Origin: Spirochaetia bacterium | GTDB taxonomy: Bacteria > Spirochaetota > Spirochaetia > Treponematales > Treponemataceae | Length of the DNA: 5,837 nucleotides | Assembly: GCA_900769985.1 (NCBI GenBank) | Contig: CAAGIS010000012.1 | Coordinates: 1 to 5,837 of the forward strand | Direction: 5' to 3' | Part shown: positions 1 to 5,708 of the stretch, one piece after another | Layout of the letters: every line of letters begins with the position of its first letter | Position numbering within the stretch: the stretch's first letter is position 1 | Notes under the pieces: generated by a model | Database searches by the model: none | What the model was told of the DNA's origin: nothing | What the model saw: the letters and a program-made list of their open reading frames with translations, nothing else | Made by a program: the position numbers and the translations under genes

Positions 1-810
1 AAATCGCTTGAAAAACAGTGGGAAGAAGCCTCGCTTTCTAACAATTTCATTTTCTGCAAGGTAATGTCCGAAAACCTCGACCTCTGCAAGGAATTTCTCG
101 AAATGCTTTTGAACATTAAAATTGAAAGCATAAGTCTTACCCAGCCGGAAACGACTCTTAATGTCGATTTCTTCGCAAAGGGAATCCGCCTAGATGTTTT
201 TGTGAAGGATGACACCGACAGAATTTTTGATATTGAAATGCAAGTTATCGGGAAAGATTACCTTCCGCTCAGAGCCAGATATTATCAGAGCGTTCTTGAT
301 GTTTCTTCCTTGCACGCCGGAGAAGATTACGAATCCCTCACAGAAAGTTATGTGATTTTTCTCTGCCTTGATGATATCTTCCACAAGGACCTACCGATTT
401 ACACCTTCAAAAGCGTTTGCCTCGAAGACCCAAATCTTTTCCTCGACGACAAAACCACAAAAGTCTTTTGCAATGCCCAAAAGTATGATAAAATGCCAAC
501 AGAAAAGCTAAGGATTTTTTTCAAATTTCTTGTGCAGAAGAAACCAGATGAAACAGATTTTTCAAAAACAATCAACGAAAAAGTCCTCAAAGCCAAAATC
601 ACCGAAGACGCACGGAGGACTTTTATGACTCTCGAACAGGAAATAAGACTCGCCGCCAAACATGCCGCTCAAGAAGCTTATGAAAAATCTTATAAAAAGG
701 CTGCGGAAGAAAAACTTGAAAGTGCAAGAAAATTGAAAGCAAAAAATATTCCTGATGATATAATCGCAGAATGTGTTGGTTTTTCATTAGAAGAAGTTCA
801 AGCACTTTAG
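1..810 (+). CDS. Rpn-family PD-(D/E)XK nuclease / putative transposase (5' partial)
   Basis: The frame is open from base 1 to a TAG at 808-810. The ATG at 64 is probably internal: the 21 codons before it encode W-E-E-A-S-L-S-N-N-F-I-F-C-K-V, which matches the usual N-terminal part of this family, and there is no good ribosome binding site at 64. Perhaps up to 20 residues are missing. Counting from the Met at 64, the nuclease-like core shows R-L-D-V (D44) and D-I-E-M-Q (E58, Q60); the E-x-Q ending is common in this family in place of E-x-K. The family hallmark R-A-R-Y-Y-Q follows at about 70-75. The C-terminal third is charged and helical (about 185-225) and ends in a small helix-turn-helix-like segment, A-K-N-I-P-D-D-I-I-A-E-C-V-G-F-S-L-E-E-V. 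Family members are linked to RecA-independent recombination (E. coli Rpn proteins) and usually occur in many genomic copies. Family assignment is strong; activity of this copy is unknown. Confidence 0.87.
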   Translation, partial: KSLEKQWEEASLSNNFIFCKVMSENLDLCKEFLEMLLNIKIESISLTQPETTLNVDFFAKGIRLDVFVKDDTDRIFDIEMQVIGKDYLPLRARYYQSVLDVSSLHAGEDYESLTESYVIFLCLDDIFHKDLPIYTFKSVCLEDPNLFLDDKTTKVFCNAQKYDKMPTEKLRIFFKFLVQKKPDETDFSKTINEKVLKAKITEDARRTFMTLEQEIRLAAKHAAQEAYEKSYKKAAEEKLESARKLKAKNIPDDIIAECVGFSLEEVQAL

Positions 811-811
811 T

Positions 812-830
812 TTTTAAGAAAATCTTAAAA
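812..830 (+). terminator. AT-rich hairpin just after the Rpn-family gene, weak terminator candidate
   Basis: Ttttaaga (812-819) and tcttaaaa (823-830) are perfect 8-base inverted arms around an aaa loop, starting two bases after the stop codon at 810. There is only one G-C pair per four bases and no following T-run, so termination would be weak. The placement is the main support. Confidence 0.3.
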
Positions 831-856
831 GCTTATAATTAAATTGTCAAAGAACT

Positions 857-908
857 GGCGAAACCCTTACTTTATTTTTCATCGTGAAGATTTATGTGGT
901 TTCGCCTT
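857..908. repeat. Palindrome-bounded intergenic element, copy A
   Basis: Perfect 9-base inverted arms, ggcgaaacc (857-865) and ggtttcgcc (898-906), enclose 32 bases. Inside is a smaller near-palindrome, ttcatcgtgaa (879-889). The last 33 bases (876-908) recur in copy B, 108 bases downstream, with only two differences. No open reading frame is convincing here. It looks like a short dispersed or miniature repeat; its wider copy number cannot be judged from this window. Confidence 0.7.
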
Positions 909-910
909 CT

Positions 911-929
911 AGTTTTTCTTTGAAAAACT
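911..929. repeat. Small perfect hairpin between the two element copies
   Basis: Agtttttc (911-918) and gaaaaact (922-929) are perfect 8-base inverted arms with a ttt loop. The hairpin starts two bases after copy A. It could be part of the repeated unit or a weak bidirectional terminator; it is AT-rich and no function is shown. Confidence 0.4.
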
Positions 930-962
930 GGTGTCAGATTTTTTATTTATGTTTAAGTCTCT

Positions 963-1016
963 AGGCGAAACTAAATAACTATTTTTTCATCATGAAGATT
1001 TTTGTGGTTTCGCCTT
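963..1016. repeat. Palindrome-bounded intergenic element, copy B
   Basis: Perfect 9-base arms, aggcgaaac (963-971) and gtttcgcct (1007-1015), enclose 35 bases. The inner ttcatcatgaa (987-997) is a perfect palindrome around one central base, whereas copy A has a T/G at the matching pair. Positions 984-1016 match 876-908 of copy A except at 992 and 1002. The two copies differ by one base in spacing within the left half, so they are diverged copies, not a fresh duplication. Confidence 0.7.
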
Positions 1017-1040
1017 TCAATTTTCACAACTATCATCTTC

Positions 1041-1067
1041 TGTCATTCCGAATTCGTTTCGGAATCC
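1041..1067. repeat. attccgaa / ttcggaat palindromic repeat
   Basis: Attccgaa (1045-1052) and ttcggaat (1058-1065) are perfect 8-base arms around a five-base loop, inside the context tgtcattccg...ggaatccc. Similar 'tgtcattccga...ttcggaat' palindromes are recalled from treponeme and some other bacterial intergenic regions; that is memory, not a search. I see nothing further between this repeat and about 1141 beyond AT-rich spacer. Confidence 0.6.
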
Positions 1068-1141
1068 CACTTATAGGTCTTTTACACCCGCTAAAAACTC
1101 ACTCCAATTTATAAATCTATTTTTAATTTGAAAAATCAAAT

Positions 1142-1261
1142 TTAATTTTCTGTGTTAAATATTTTTTCGTTGAGCCAAAATTTATCTGTAATGTCGCTGT
1201 ATTTTGTTCCGACTTTGTAATTTTTTAAGTCTGCAAGCGAGAAATGATATGTTGAAGCAGT
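1142..1261 (-). pseudogene. Out-of-frame C-terminal tail of the 1225-1863 gene
   Basis: A second minus-strand frame reads 39 protein-like residues into a TAA at 1142-1144, including S-L-A-D-L-K-N-Y-K-V-G and D-I-T-D-K-F-W-L-N-E-K-I-F-N. It overlaps the last dozen codons of the upstream gene and has no start with a ribosome binding site of its own. Adding a single A to either of the two AAAA runs (minus-strand sense; + strand 1261-1264 or 1267-1270) joins it to the upstream frame after Gly-Lys-Gly-Lys and gives one protein of 240 residues. I infer a one-base deletion in the gene or a sequencing error in a homopolymer. Confidence 0.6.
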
Positions 1262-1863
1262 TTTCCTTTTCCGTGAATGCATACGAGATAAACTATTACT
1301 TTTGACAAATCTTCTTTATTTCCTATTTGATCTACGGAGTTACGATAATTTTCAAATAATTTTTGGAATTTACTTTTTTCCCATACATCTTCTTTTTCTA
1401 TATTAAGGTAATGAACAAAAAAACTTTTCTTTTCATTTGTCAGTTTTACTTCTTTTGCAAGTTTTAAAAAATCTTTACAGATTGGACCTTTTTTCTTTGG
1501 ATTACCGTATTTAAATTCTATATGATTTAATAATTCGTATGCGTTATTGTAAAGACTTACATCGAATCTAGCGGCCTTGTGATTATCGCCCTTTTCGTGA
1601 TTTTCTTTTACCGTTGGATTTTCAGAATTTTTAAAGCAATAAAAATATTCTGTAGGAGTTTCAACAGAATAAAAATAATTTTTCTTTTCTTTTACATGTT
1701 CTAAAAAAATCTGCTTAAGTTCTTGCTCTGAATATCTTTCGCTTTTATCTCTAGATTTTGGAAAAATCAACTGCCCGAATGATCCGTTATTTGTAAGCAG
1801 AGAAACTAAATCGTCGAATGATTTTTCTATAAGATTTTCAACAACTTTTTCTTCTACAGACAT
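1225..1863 (-). CDS. Uncharacterised protein with PD-(D/E)XK-like motif, probably frameshifted at its 3' end
   Basis: I do not recognise this 212-residue protein by name. It has no signal peptide or membrane segment and should be cytoplasmic. It is rich in Lys, Glu, Phe and Tyr. Residues 45-57 form a likely helix (S-E-Q-E-L-K-Q-I-F-L-E-H-V), followed by strand-like stretches, then A-R-F-D-V-S-L-Y (D101) and L-L-N-H-I-E-F-K-Y-G (E116, K118). A helix with a Glu, then Asp, then E-x-K in a hydrophobic strand fits the order of a PD-(D/E)XK nuclease core, so a restriction-like or DNA-repair-type nuclease is possible; motif-level support only. The start is well supported by AGGAG seven bases upstream. 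The last 11 residues (L-L-Q-H-I-I-S-R-L-Q-T) are probably frameshift product, since a better tail continues out of frame to 1142. The gene lies just after a terminator and likely has its own promoter. It converges with the Rpn-family gene across a repeat-rich spacer. Confidence 0.7.
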   Translation of the reverse strand: MSVEEKVVENLIEKSFDDLVSLLTNNGSFGQLIFPKSRDKSERYSEQELKQIFLEHVKEKKNYFYSVETPTEYFYCFKNSENPTVKENHEKGDNHKAARFDVSLYNNAYELLNHIEFKYGNPKKKGPICKDFLKLAKEVKLTNEKKSFFVHYLNIEKEDVWEKSKFQKLFENYRNSVDQIGNKEDLSKVIVYLVCIHGKGKLLQHIISRLQT

Positions 1864-1870
1864 ACTTATA

Positions 1871-1875
1871 CTCCT
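1871..1875 (-). promoter_or_regulatory. Ribosome binding site of the PD-(D/E)XK-like gene
   Basis: Minus-strand AGGAG lies seven bases before the ATG at 1863-1861. It fixes the start of this gene. Confidence 0.75.
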
Positions 1876-1887
1876 GAATCTGTTTGA

Positions 1888-1916
1888 TTTAAAAACTTAA
1901 AAAAGGGACTGTTCAA
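1888..1916 (-). promoter_or_regulatory. Possible sigma70-type promoter overlapping the terminator
   Basis: On the minus strand, TTGAAC (1916-1911) is followed after 17 bases by TTTAAA (1893-1888); shifting one base gives TTAAAT with an 18-base gap. A start site near 1881 would leave a leader of about 18 bases that includes the AGGAG at 1871-1875. The -35 lies inside the terminator hairpin of the preceding lipoprotein gene. The surroundings are AT-rich, so a chance match is possible. Confidence 0.4.
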
Positions 1917-1932
1917 AAATATGAACAGCCCC
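1899..1932 (-). terminator. Rho-independent terminator after the lipoprotein gene
   Basis: In the minus-strand transcript, GGGGCUGUUC (1932-1923) pairs with GAACAGUCCC (1914-1905) over 10 base pairs, including one G-U pair, around an eight-base loop, followed by six U (1904-1899). The pairing would contain an A-C mismatch on the plus strand, so it is built for the minus strand. It starts 22 bases after the lipoprotein stop codon and marks the end of that transcript. Confidence 0.88.
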
Positions 1933-1953
1933 ATTACTAATTAAAAGTAAAGA

Positions 1954-3354
1954 TTATTTTTCAATAATTTTTACTTCTATTGAACCAAATCCAGGTTTTG
2001 CAATAAGGGTATAAGACTTATCTTTTTCTGCACCTTTTATAGTTACATTCTCACCAGCATATCCAACTTTTGTAAAATCGTTACCTACTGTAATAGTTTC
2101 ACCATTACACCATTTATCATCTCCGTTGCCATAGATACCGAATTTAAAATCCGCTGTCTCTTTTGTAACAGTGAAGTCAACAGTCCATGTACCATCATCT
2201 TTTTTTGTCAATTCAGTACCAGCCCAACCATTAGCTTCATCCCAACCATCAAATGAACCTTTAAATTTCATTCCTGTAAAATCAGCAAGTGGTTTTAAAG
2301 AAATAGTTGCATTAATTTTATAATCAGAATCTTTAGTTAAGGCTAAAGTATAACAATTACCAGGTTTTAATCCTGTAATTTTAACTGCATTGGCTTCAGG
2401 ATCTTCTTTACTTTCAACATAAGAAAGTGTTACAGAACCATCTCCATTTGCATCTACAGAAAGAGTTTCTTTATTTCCCCAACCATATGCAGAACTTCCT
2501 GCTTTTCTATTTACATAAAACAAGATGTCAGAACGAGTTGCTATAAACTTATCTGTTATTCTTTCTGCATAGAAATCGTAATCATGTGCATTATTTGAAA
2601 TAACTTCTGCATTTTTCAATAAATCGATAGTTGCATCTGTTACCGCAAAAGTTTTAGCATCTACAGTGATTTCGTATTCTGTATTTTTTTCAACAGGAAG
2701 AGAATATTCAGTTTCTTTTAAAGTTGGAACAACAAGATTGTCTATCTTGTATTTAAGAGTTTCATCAGCGAGAGCAATGAAAGAGAAGGTATATTTATCA
2801 GAACCTTTTGCCATAGCTTTCATAACAGAACGCTTATCTGCATTTTCGAAAGTCTTACTTTCGTTGCTTCCATCTGCTTCTGTATAGAAAAGAGTATAGA
2901 ATGTTGCAGGATCAACTCCTTCAGGACCAACCAAAGAAATTTCAACAGCCGTTGGGTTTCCACTAACTTTTAATGTATACGAAGCGTCAGTAACGAGATT
3001 ATTCAATCTAGCATTAAAACCACCATTGTTGTTATCAACGGCTTCGTATGTAATACCTGCAGGAAGAGTTTTTCCTGTCATTACATCTCCATAAATCTGA
3101 TCTGTCCATGCACCACCTGTTTTTACAAAACAAAATGTAATTTTTGAACTTTTCGCAACAAGGTCTACTGTATAGACATCTCCATTTCGCACTAATGCAT
3201 AATCACCAGCACCATTCCAACCCAGTCCATCAGCACCTTCTCCTGTTATTGAATATCCTTCAAATTCTCCAGCAGAATTATGTAAATCGCCAGAACAGCT
3301 TGCAAATCCAAAAAGAACTGCCGCTGCAGCAAATACTGAAAGTAATTTTTTCAT
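1954..3354 (-). CDS. Multi-domain surface lipoprotein, SusE/SusF-like glycan-binding candidate
   Basis: This is a 466-residue exported lipoprotein. It starts M-K-K-L-L-S-V-F with an Ala-rich hydrophobic core and a lipobox F-A-S-C, so Cys20 should be lipidated; the relaxed lipobox fits spirochaetes. The rest looks like four beta-rich modules at about 30-143, 148-247, 255-355 and 357-466. Each closes with a similar motif: S-Y-T-L-K-V...V-E-I-S-L (126-141), E-Y-E-I-T-V...A-T-I-D-L (226-245), C-Y-T-L-A-L...A-T-I-S-L (335-353) and S-Y-T-L-I-A...V-E-V-K-I (447-464). The last module has G-S-F-D-G-W-D (366-372), D-D-G-T-W-T-V-D-F (386-394) and a following F-K-F strand, as in starch- or glycan-binding modules of SusE/SusF type. 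D-A-N-G-D-G-S (301-307) resembles part of a calcium loop but lacks the closing acidic residue. Glycan binding is inferred; I see no catalytic motif. The start is supported by AGGAG seven bases upstream. The gene follows the porin-like gene by 124 bases. Confidence 0.88.
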   Translation of the reverse strand: MKKLLSVFAAAAVLFGFASCSGDLHNSAGEFEGYSITGEGADGLGWNGAGDYALVRNGDVYTVDLVAKSSKITFCFVKTGGAWTDQIYGDVMTGKTLPAGITYEAVDNNNGGFNARLNNLVTDASYTLKVSGNPTAVEISLVGPEGVDPATFYTLFYTEADGSNESKTFENADKRSVMKAMAKGSDKYTFSFIALADETLKYKIDNLVVPTLKETEYSLPVEKNTEYEITVDAKTFAVTDATIDLLKNAEVISNNAHDYDFYAERITDKFIATRSDILFYVNRKAGSSAYGWGNKETLSVDANGDGSVTLSYVESKEDPEANAVKITGLKPGNCYTLALTKDSDYKINATISLKPLADFTGMKFKGSFDGWDEANGWAGTELTKKDDGTWTVDFTVTKETADFKFGIYGNGDDKWCNGETITVGNDFTKVGYAGENVTIKGAEKDKSYTLIAKPGFGSIEVKIIEK

Positions 3355-3361
3355 TTAGTTT

Positions 3362-3366
3362 CTCCT
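3362..3366 (-). promoter_or_regulatory. Ribosome binding site of the lipoprotein gene
   Basis: Minus-strand AGGAG lies seven bases before the ATG at 3354-3352, with the same spacing as at the PD-(D/E)XK-like gene. Together with the signal peptide this settles the start. Confidence 0.8.
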
Positions 3367-3382
3367 AAATGTAATATTTTTC

Positions 3383-3397
3383 GATTTCAACGAAATC
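3383..3397 (-). other. Small hairpin in the porin-lipoprotein gap
   Basis: Gatttc (3383-3388) and gaaatc (3392-3397) are 6-base inverted arms with a three-base loop, 17 bases upstream of the lipoprotein ribosome binding site. There is no long U-run after it in the minus-strand sense, so it is not a good terminator. It could be an mRNA-processing or stability element between two cotranscribed genes, or chance. Confidence 0.25.
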
Positions 3398-3478
3398 AGT
3401 TTTGAAAGTTTCTAATATTGGCAAAGTTCTCAAAAAGAAAACCCTGCCGTTATATTAAAAATTCGCTTTCAAATTAAA

Positions 3479-5497
3479 TTAGATATCCCAACGGATTCCT
3501 ACACGAAGTGCAGCGCGTCCGTCGTACCAGTCAACAGGGTCATCGTTAGACTGTCCCTGATTGATACCGTCAACCCAGAATCTTCCGATATTTGCTCTGT
3601 CAAGACGAAGATTATCCTGTCCTGCACCGAATGAAGCAAATGGGTCTGTGTTGAATACAAACTGAGCATAAAGTGTAGGTTTTTTAGCTGCCTTGAACTG
3701 TTTTGAAACGCCTACAGCAAATCCGAACGGATTGTTTGCATCTTCGTTGAATGCTTTTCCCGCTTCTGTATCTTTTACATTCTTCAATGCAAATGCCACA
3801 GTTGCTTTAATGCTGTATGGGAAATCAACTTGTCCAATGAGAGTGTTCAAAAGACGAGCAGAGTTAGAGTTGTCAAATCCATAGTAAACATTTACGGCAT
3901 TTACAATATCATTGTCGAGATTCCAGTTTGCAGAAAGTCCTGCCTGTTTAAAGAGGAAATTACTGTCAGAAGCACCGTATGTATCACCAATGTATTCTTC
4001 ACCAAATGATTTTACATATTTTCCCTGAACATATTTTCCTTCTTCAATTTCATAAAGGTTCAACTTCATGTCTGCATAAACACCGAGTGTAAGTCCTAAG
4101 TCTTCAAATGCGTAAGATACAGCTGGTTTAAATACAAGTTCTGTACCACCGTTTACACCGAACAAAGGAGCCATGTCATCAGCACATCGTTTAGCATACC
4201 AGCCGTCCCATGCACCAGAGTGGTCAACATATTTTTTTGCAAATTCTCCGTTACCGCTGATTGTTTCAAGAGGGAGTGTTGCAGATACGCCTAAGTCGAT
4301 TTTAAGAGCATCCAAAGGTTTTACCCATGCATTAAGAGAAATATTCTGGCTGTTTAAAACACCTAACTGATCAGAAAGAAGGAAATCACCGTTATCCTGG
4401 TCTTCTCGAACATAGAGCATAGAAGCCTGAGCACCGCGGAATTTGTATTCTGCATTTACACCAAAGTTGTCTGCTTTGTATCCAACCTGTGCGTTAGCAG
4501 CAAAGTTCTGGATTCCGTCGATGTTTCCTGTTCTGTAGAATACATCTGTTGAATGTCCGAAGTACGATGACATACCAGTACCAGCATCTTCCTGTGGAAG
4601 AGCAATGATTTCTTCTGAAGATTTCTGGTTAGTTGCAAGAAGTCCCTGCAATGCAAATGTAAATCCGCCGATTTTGTCTTTTACACCAACGATGAAGTCG
4701 TGTTCAACAGGATCATAGAATGCGTAGTCTCCTGCGTACATTCCGTTTGACTGTAAATCAACAACGAGGTCGTCTTTTGAAAATCCAATCCATCCCCAGT
4801 AACCGTATCTGTAACCTTTTCGGTCAGCAGTTCTGTTTGGTGCAAATCCGATATCCCAAACAAGACCTGTAACATCTTCAAGAGCAGCCTGTGCTTTTGA
4901 ACCAAGACTGAAAATATTAAATCCACCAGTGTGCTGATATCCTGCATCCCAAGATGAACAGATTGTTGTCCATGTGATTGCATTTCGAACATCAGGTTTT
5001 GCATAGTTGAAACCTGTCAAGAAGTTTACATAAGGAGTGTTGAAACCGAATTTGAAGTGACCGAGGAATGGGTTTGTTCCAGGACCTGCAGCAGAACCCA
5101 AATTATTATTACCTTGTGCAAGGTAGTATACAGGATTCAAAAGAAGACCTGAAACTAAATTTTTAAGACCTTCTTCAGCAGAAAGTGTTACAGCTCCAGT
5201 AGAAGATTTCTGATAAATGTAATTTCGGCGTGTACCACCGTTACCATCGTGTCCTGCATCTTCCATTTCTGTTTCTGCCATAGCGATTTCAATGTAAACC
5301 GGGCAATTAGGAAGGAAGTTTCCAACAAATTTGTTATATGACTTAGCACCGAGTGTTACAGAGTCAAGGTCAAGACCTTTTTTAGCAGGGTCGTTAACGC
5401 TCTGTGTAAGGTAGTTACCCTGTACACCAAACATTGTCCAGCTTACAAAGTTAATCTTAGCCTTAGCTGCAGCAGCATCGTCATCACCGCCGAGCAT
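3479..5497 (-). CDS. Large outer-membrane beta-barrel (porin-like) protein lacking its signal peptide
   Basis: The 672-residue frame ends A-L-R-V-G-I-R-W-D-I. Its C-terminal half is a series of amphipathic strands ending in aromatic residues, for example about 278-290, 331-353, 386-410, 454-483, 518-540, 561-573, 591-618 and 661-672, separated by polar, Asn/Asp/Gly-rich loops. That is the pattern of an outer-membrane barrel, probably a pore in the spirochaete outer membrane. I do not recognise a named family. The N-terminus is wrong for such a protein: M-L-G-G-D-D-D-A-A-A-A begins like a mature chain, with no Lys-rich start or hydrophobic segment and no ribosome binding site before the ATG. 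Upstream codons stay open to a TGA at 5558-5560 and offer no ATG, GTG or TTG; just before the Met they read V-V-I-A-D, which fits a signal-peptidase site (V-x-A/D). The frame itself is intact with no internal stop, so loss of the 5' end looks recent, or the gene is a silent cassette. It is probably cotranscribed with the lipoprotein gene downstream. Confidence 0.8.
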   Translation of the reverse strand: MLGGDDDAAAAKAKINFVSWTMFGVQGNYLTQSVNDPAKKGLDLDSVTLGAKSYNKFVGNFLPNCPVYIEIAMAETEMEDAGHDGNGGTRRNYIYQKSSTGAVTLSAEEGLKNLVSGLLLNPVYYLAQGNNNLGSAAGPGTNPFLGHFKFGFNTPYVNFLTGFNYAKPDVRNAITWTTICSSWDAGYQHTGGFNIFSLGSKAQAALEDVTGLVWDIGFAPNRTADRKGYRYGYWGWIGFSKDDLVVDLQSNGMYAGDYAFYDPVEHDFIVGVKDKIGGFTFALQGLLATNQKSSEEIIALPQEDAGTGMSSYFGHSTDVFYRTGNIDGIQNFAANAQVGYKADNFGVNAEYKFRGAQASMLYVREDQDNGDFLLSDQLGVLNSQNISLNAWVKPLDALKIDLGVSATLPLETISGNGEFAKKYVDHSGAWDGWYAKRCADDMAPLFGVNGGTELVFKPAVSYAFEDLGLTLGVYADMKLNLYEIEEGKYVQGKYVKSFGEEYIGDTYGASDSNFLFKQAGLSANWNLDNDIVNAVNVYYGFDNSNSARLLNTLIGQVDFPYSIKATVAFALKNVKDTEAGKAFNEDANNPFGFAVGVSKQFKAAKKPTLYAQFVFNTDPFASFGAGQDNLRLDRANIGRFWVDGINQGQSNDDPVDWYDGRAALRVGIRWDI

Positions 5498-5534
5498 ATC
5501 AGCGATAACTACATGTGAATTATGACTTTTTGGA

Positions 5535-5591
5535 GTGGTTTTGTACCGCCGAATTCGTCATTTTACTTTCAATTTGTATGTACAAAACCAC
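5535..5591. repeat. 12-base perfect inverted repeat upstream of the porin-like gene
   Basis: Gtggttttgtac (5535-5546) and gtacaaaaccac (5580-5591) are perfect 12-base arms enclosing 33 bases. The left arm lies about 20 bases from the last codons that still look porin-derived. The size plan, with 9-12-base arms and a spacer of 32-35 bases, matches copies A and B at 857-1016, although the arm sequences differ apart from a shared gtggttt. It may be a miniature element or a structured leader. Confidence 0.75.
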
Positions 5592-5643
5592 CTGAAGGAT
5601 TTTCACCGTGCACCACAAAATTTAAAAAACGGCATTTTTCGCT

Positions 5644-5673
5644 CCTGAAAGTGCAAGGTTTAGCATTTTCAGG
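5644..5673. repeat. Hairpin with 11-pair stem
   Basis: Cctgaaa (5644-5650) pairs with tttcagg (5667-5673), and tgc (5652-5654) with gca (5663-5665), leaving an eight-base loop. The single odd pair (5651/5666) would be G-U in a plus-strand RNA but A-C in a minus-strand RNA, so the structure is slightly better as plus-strand RNA. No U-run follows on the plus strand, so it is not a typical terminator. Confidence 0.5.
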
Positions 5674-5708
5674 GTGCAAAAGGGGGTGAGTTTTACGCCT
5701 TCAGGGCA

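Noticed and set aside
64..126. ATG at 64 as the true start of the Rpn-family gene
   Set aside because: The frame is open back to base 1 and those codons encode conserved family sequence (W-E-E-A...F-I-F-C-K-V); there is no proper ribosome binding site before 64.
190..805. Minus-strand frames inside the Rpn-family gene (190-384, 399-659, 623-805)
   Set aside because: They are antisense to a well-supported gene, have no ribosome binding sites and show no protein-like features.
857..1016. CRISPR array from the two similar units 108 bases apart
   Set aside because: There are only two diverged copies, the spacing is too wide and irregular, and no cas genes are present.
3005..3016. Calcium-binding EF-hand or dockerin repeat suggested by D-A-N-G-D-G-S in the lipoprotein (codons near 2430-2454)
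   Set aside because: There is only one partial loop, it lacks the acidic residue at position 12, and no second repeat or flanking helices are seen. The true codons lie near 2434-2454, so this span is approximate.
2666..3368. Plus-strand frames within the lipoprotein gene (2666-2887, 3144-3368)
   Set aside because: They are antisense shadows of a gene with signal peptide, ribosome binding site and internal repeats; the second has a low-complexity His/Leu/Gln composition.
3693..5004. Alternative frames across the porin-like gene (3693-3884 +, 4173-4370 +, 4456-4656 -, 4681-5004 -)
   Set aside because: They lie entirely within the long barrel frame, lack ribosome binding sites and have compositions expected of out-of-frame readings.
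5522..5689. 55-codon plus-strand frame starting M-T-F-W-S-G-F-V
   Set aside because: It has no ribosome binding site, runs through two inverted repeats, and looks like a chance reading of a repeat region.
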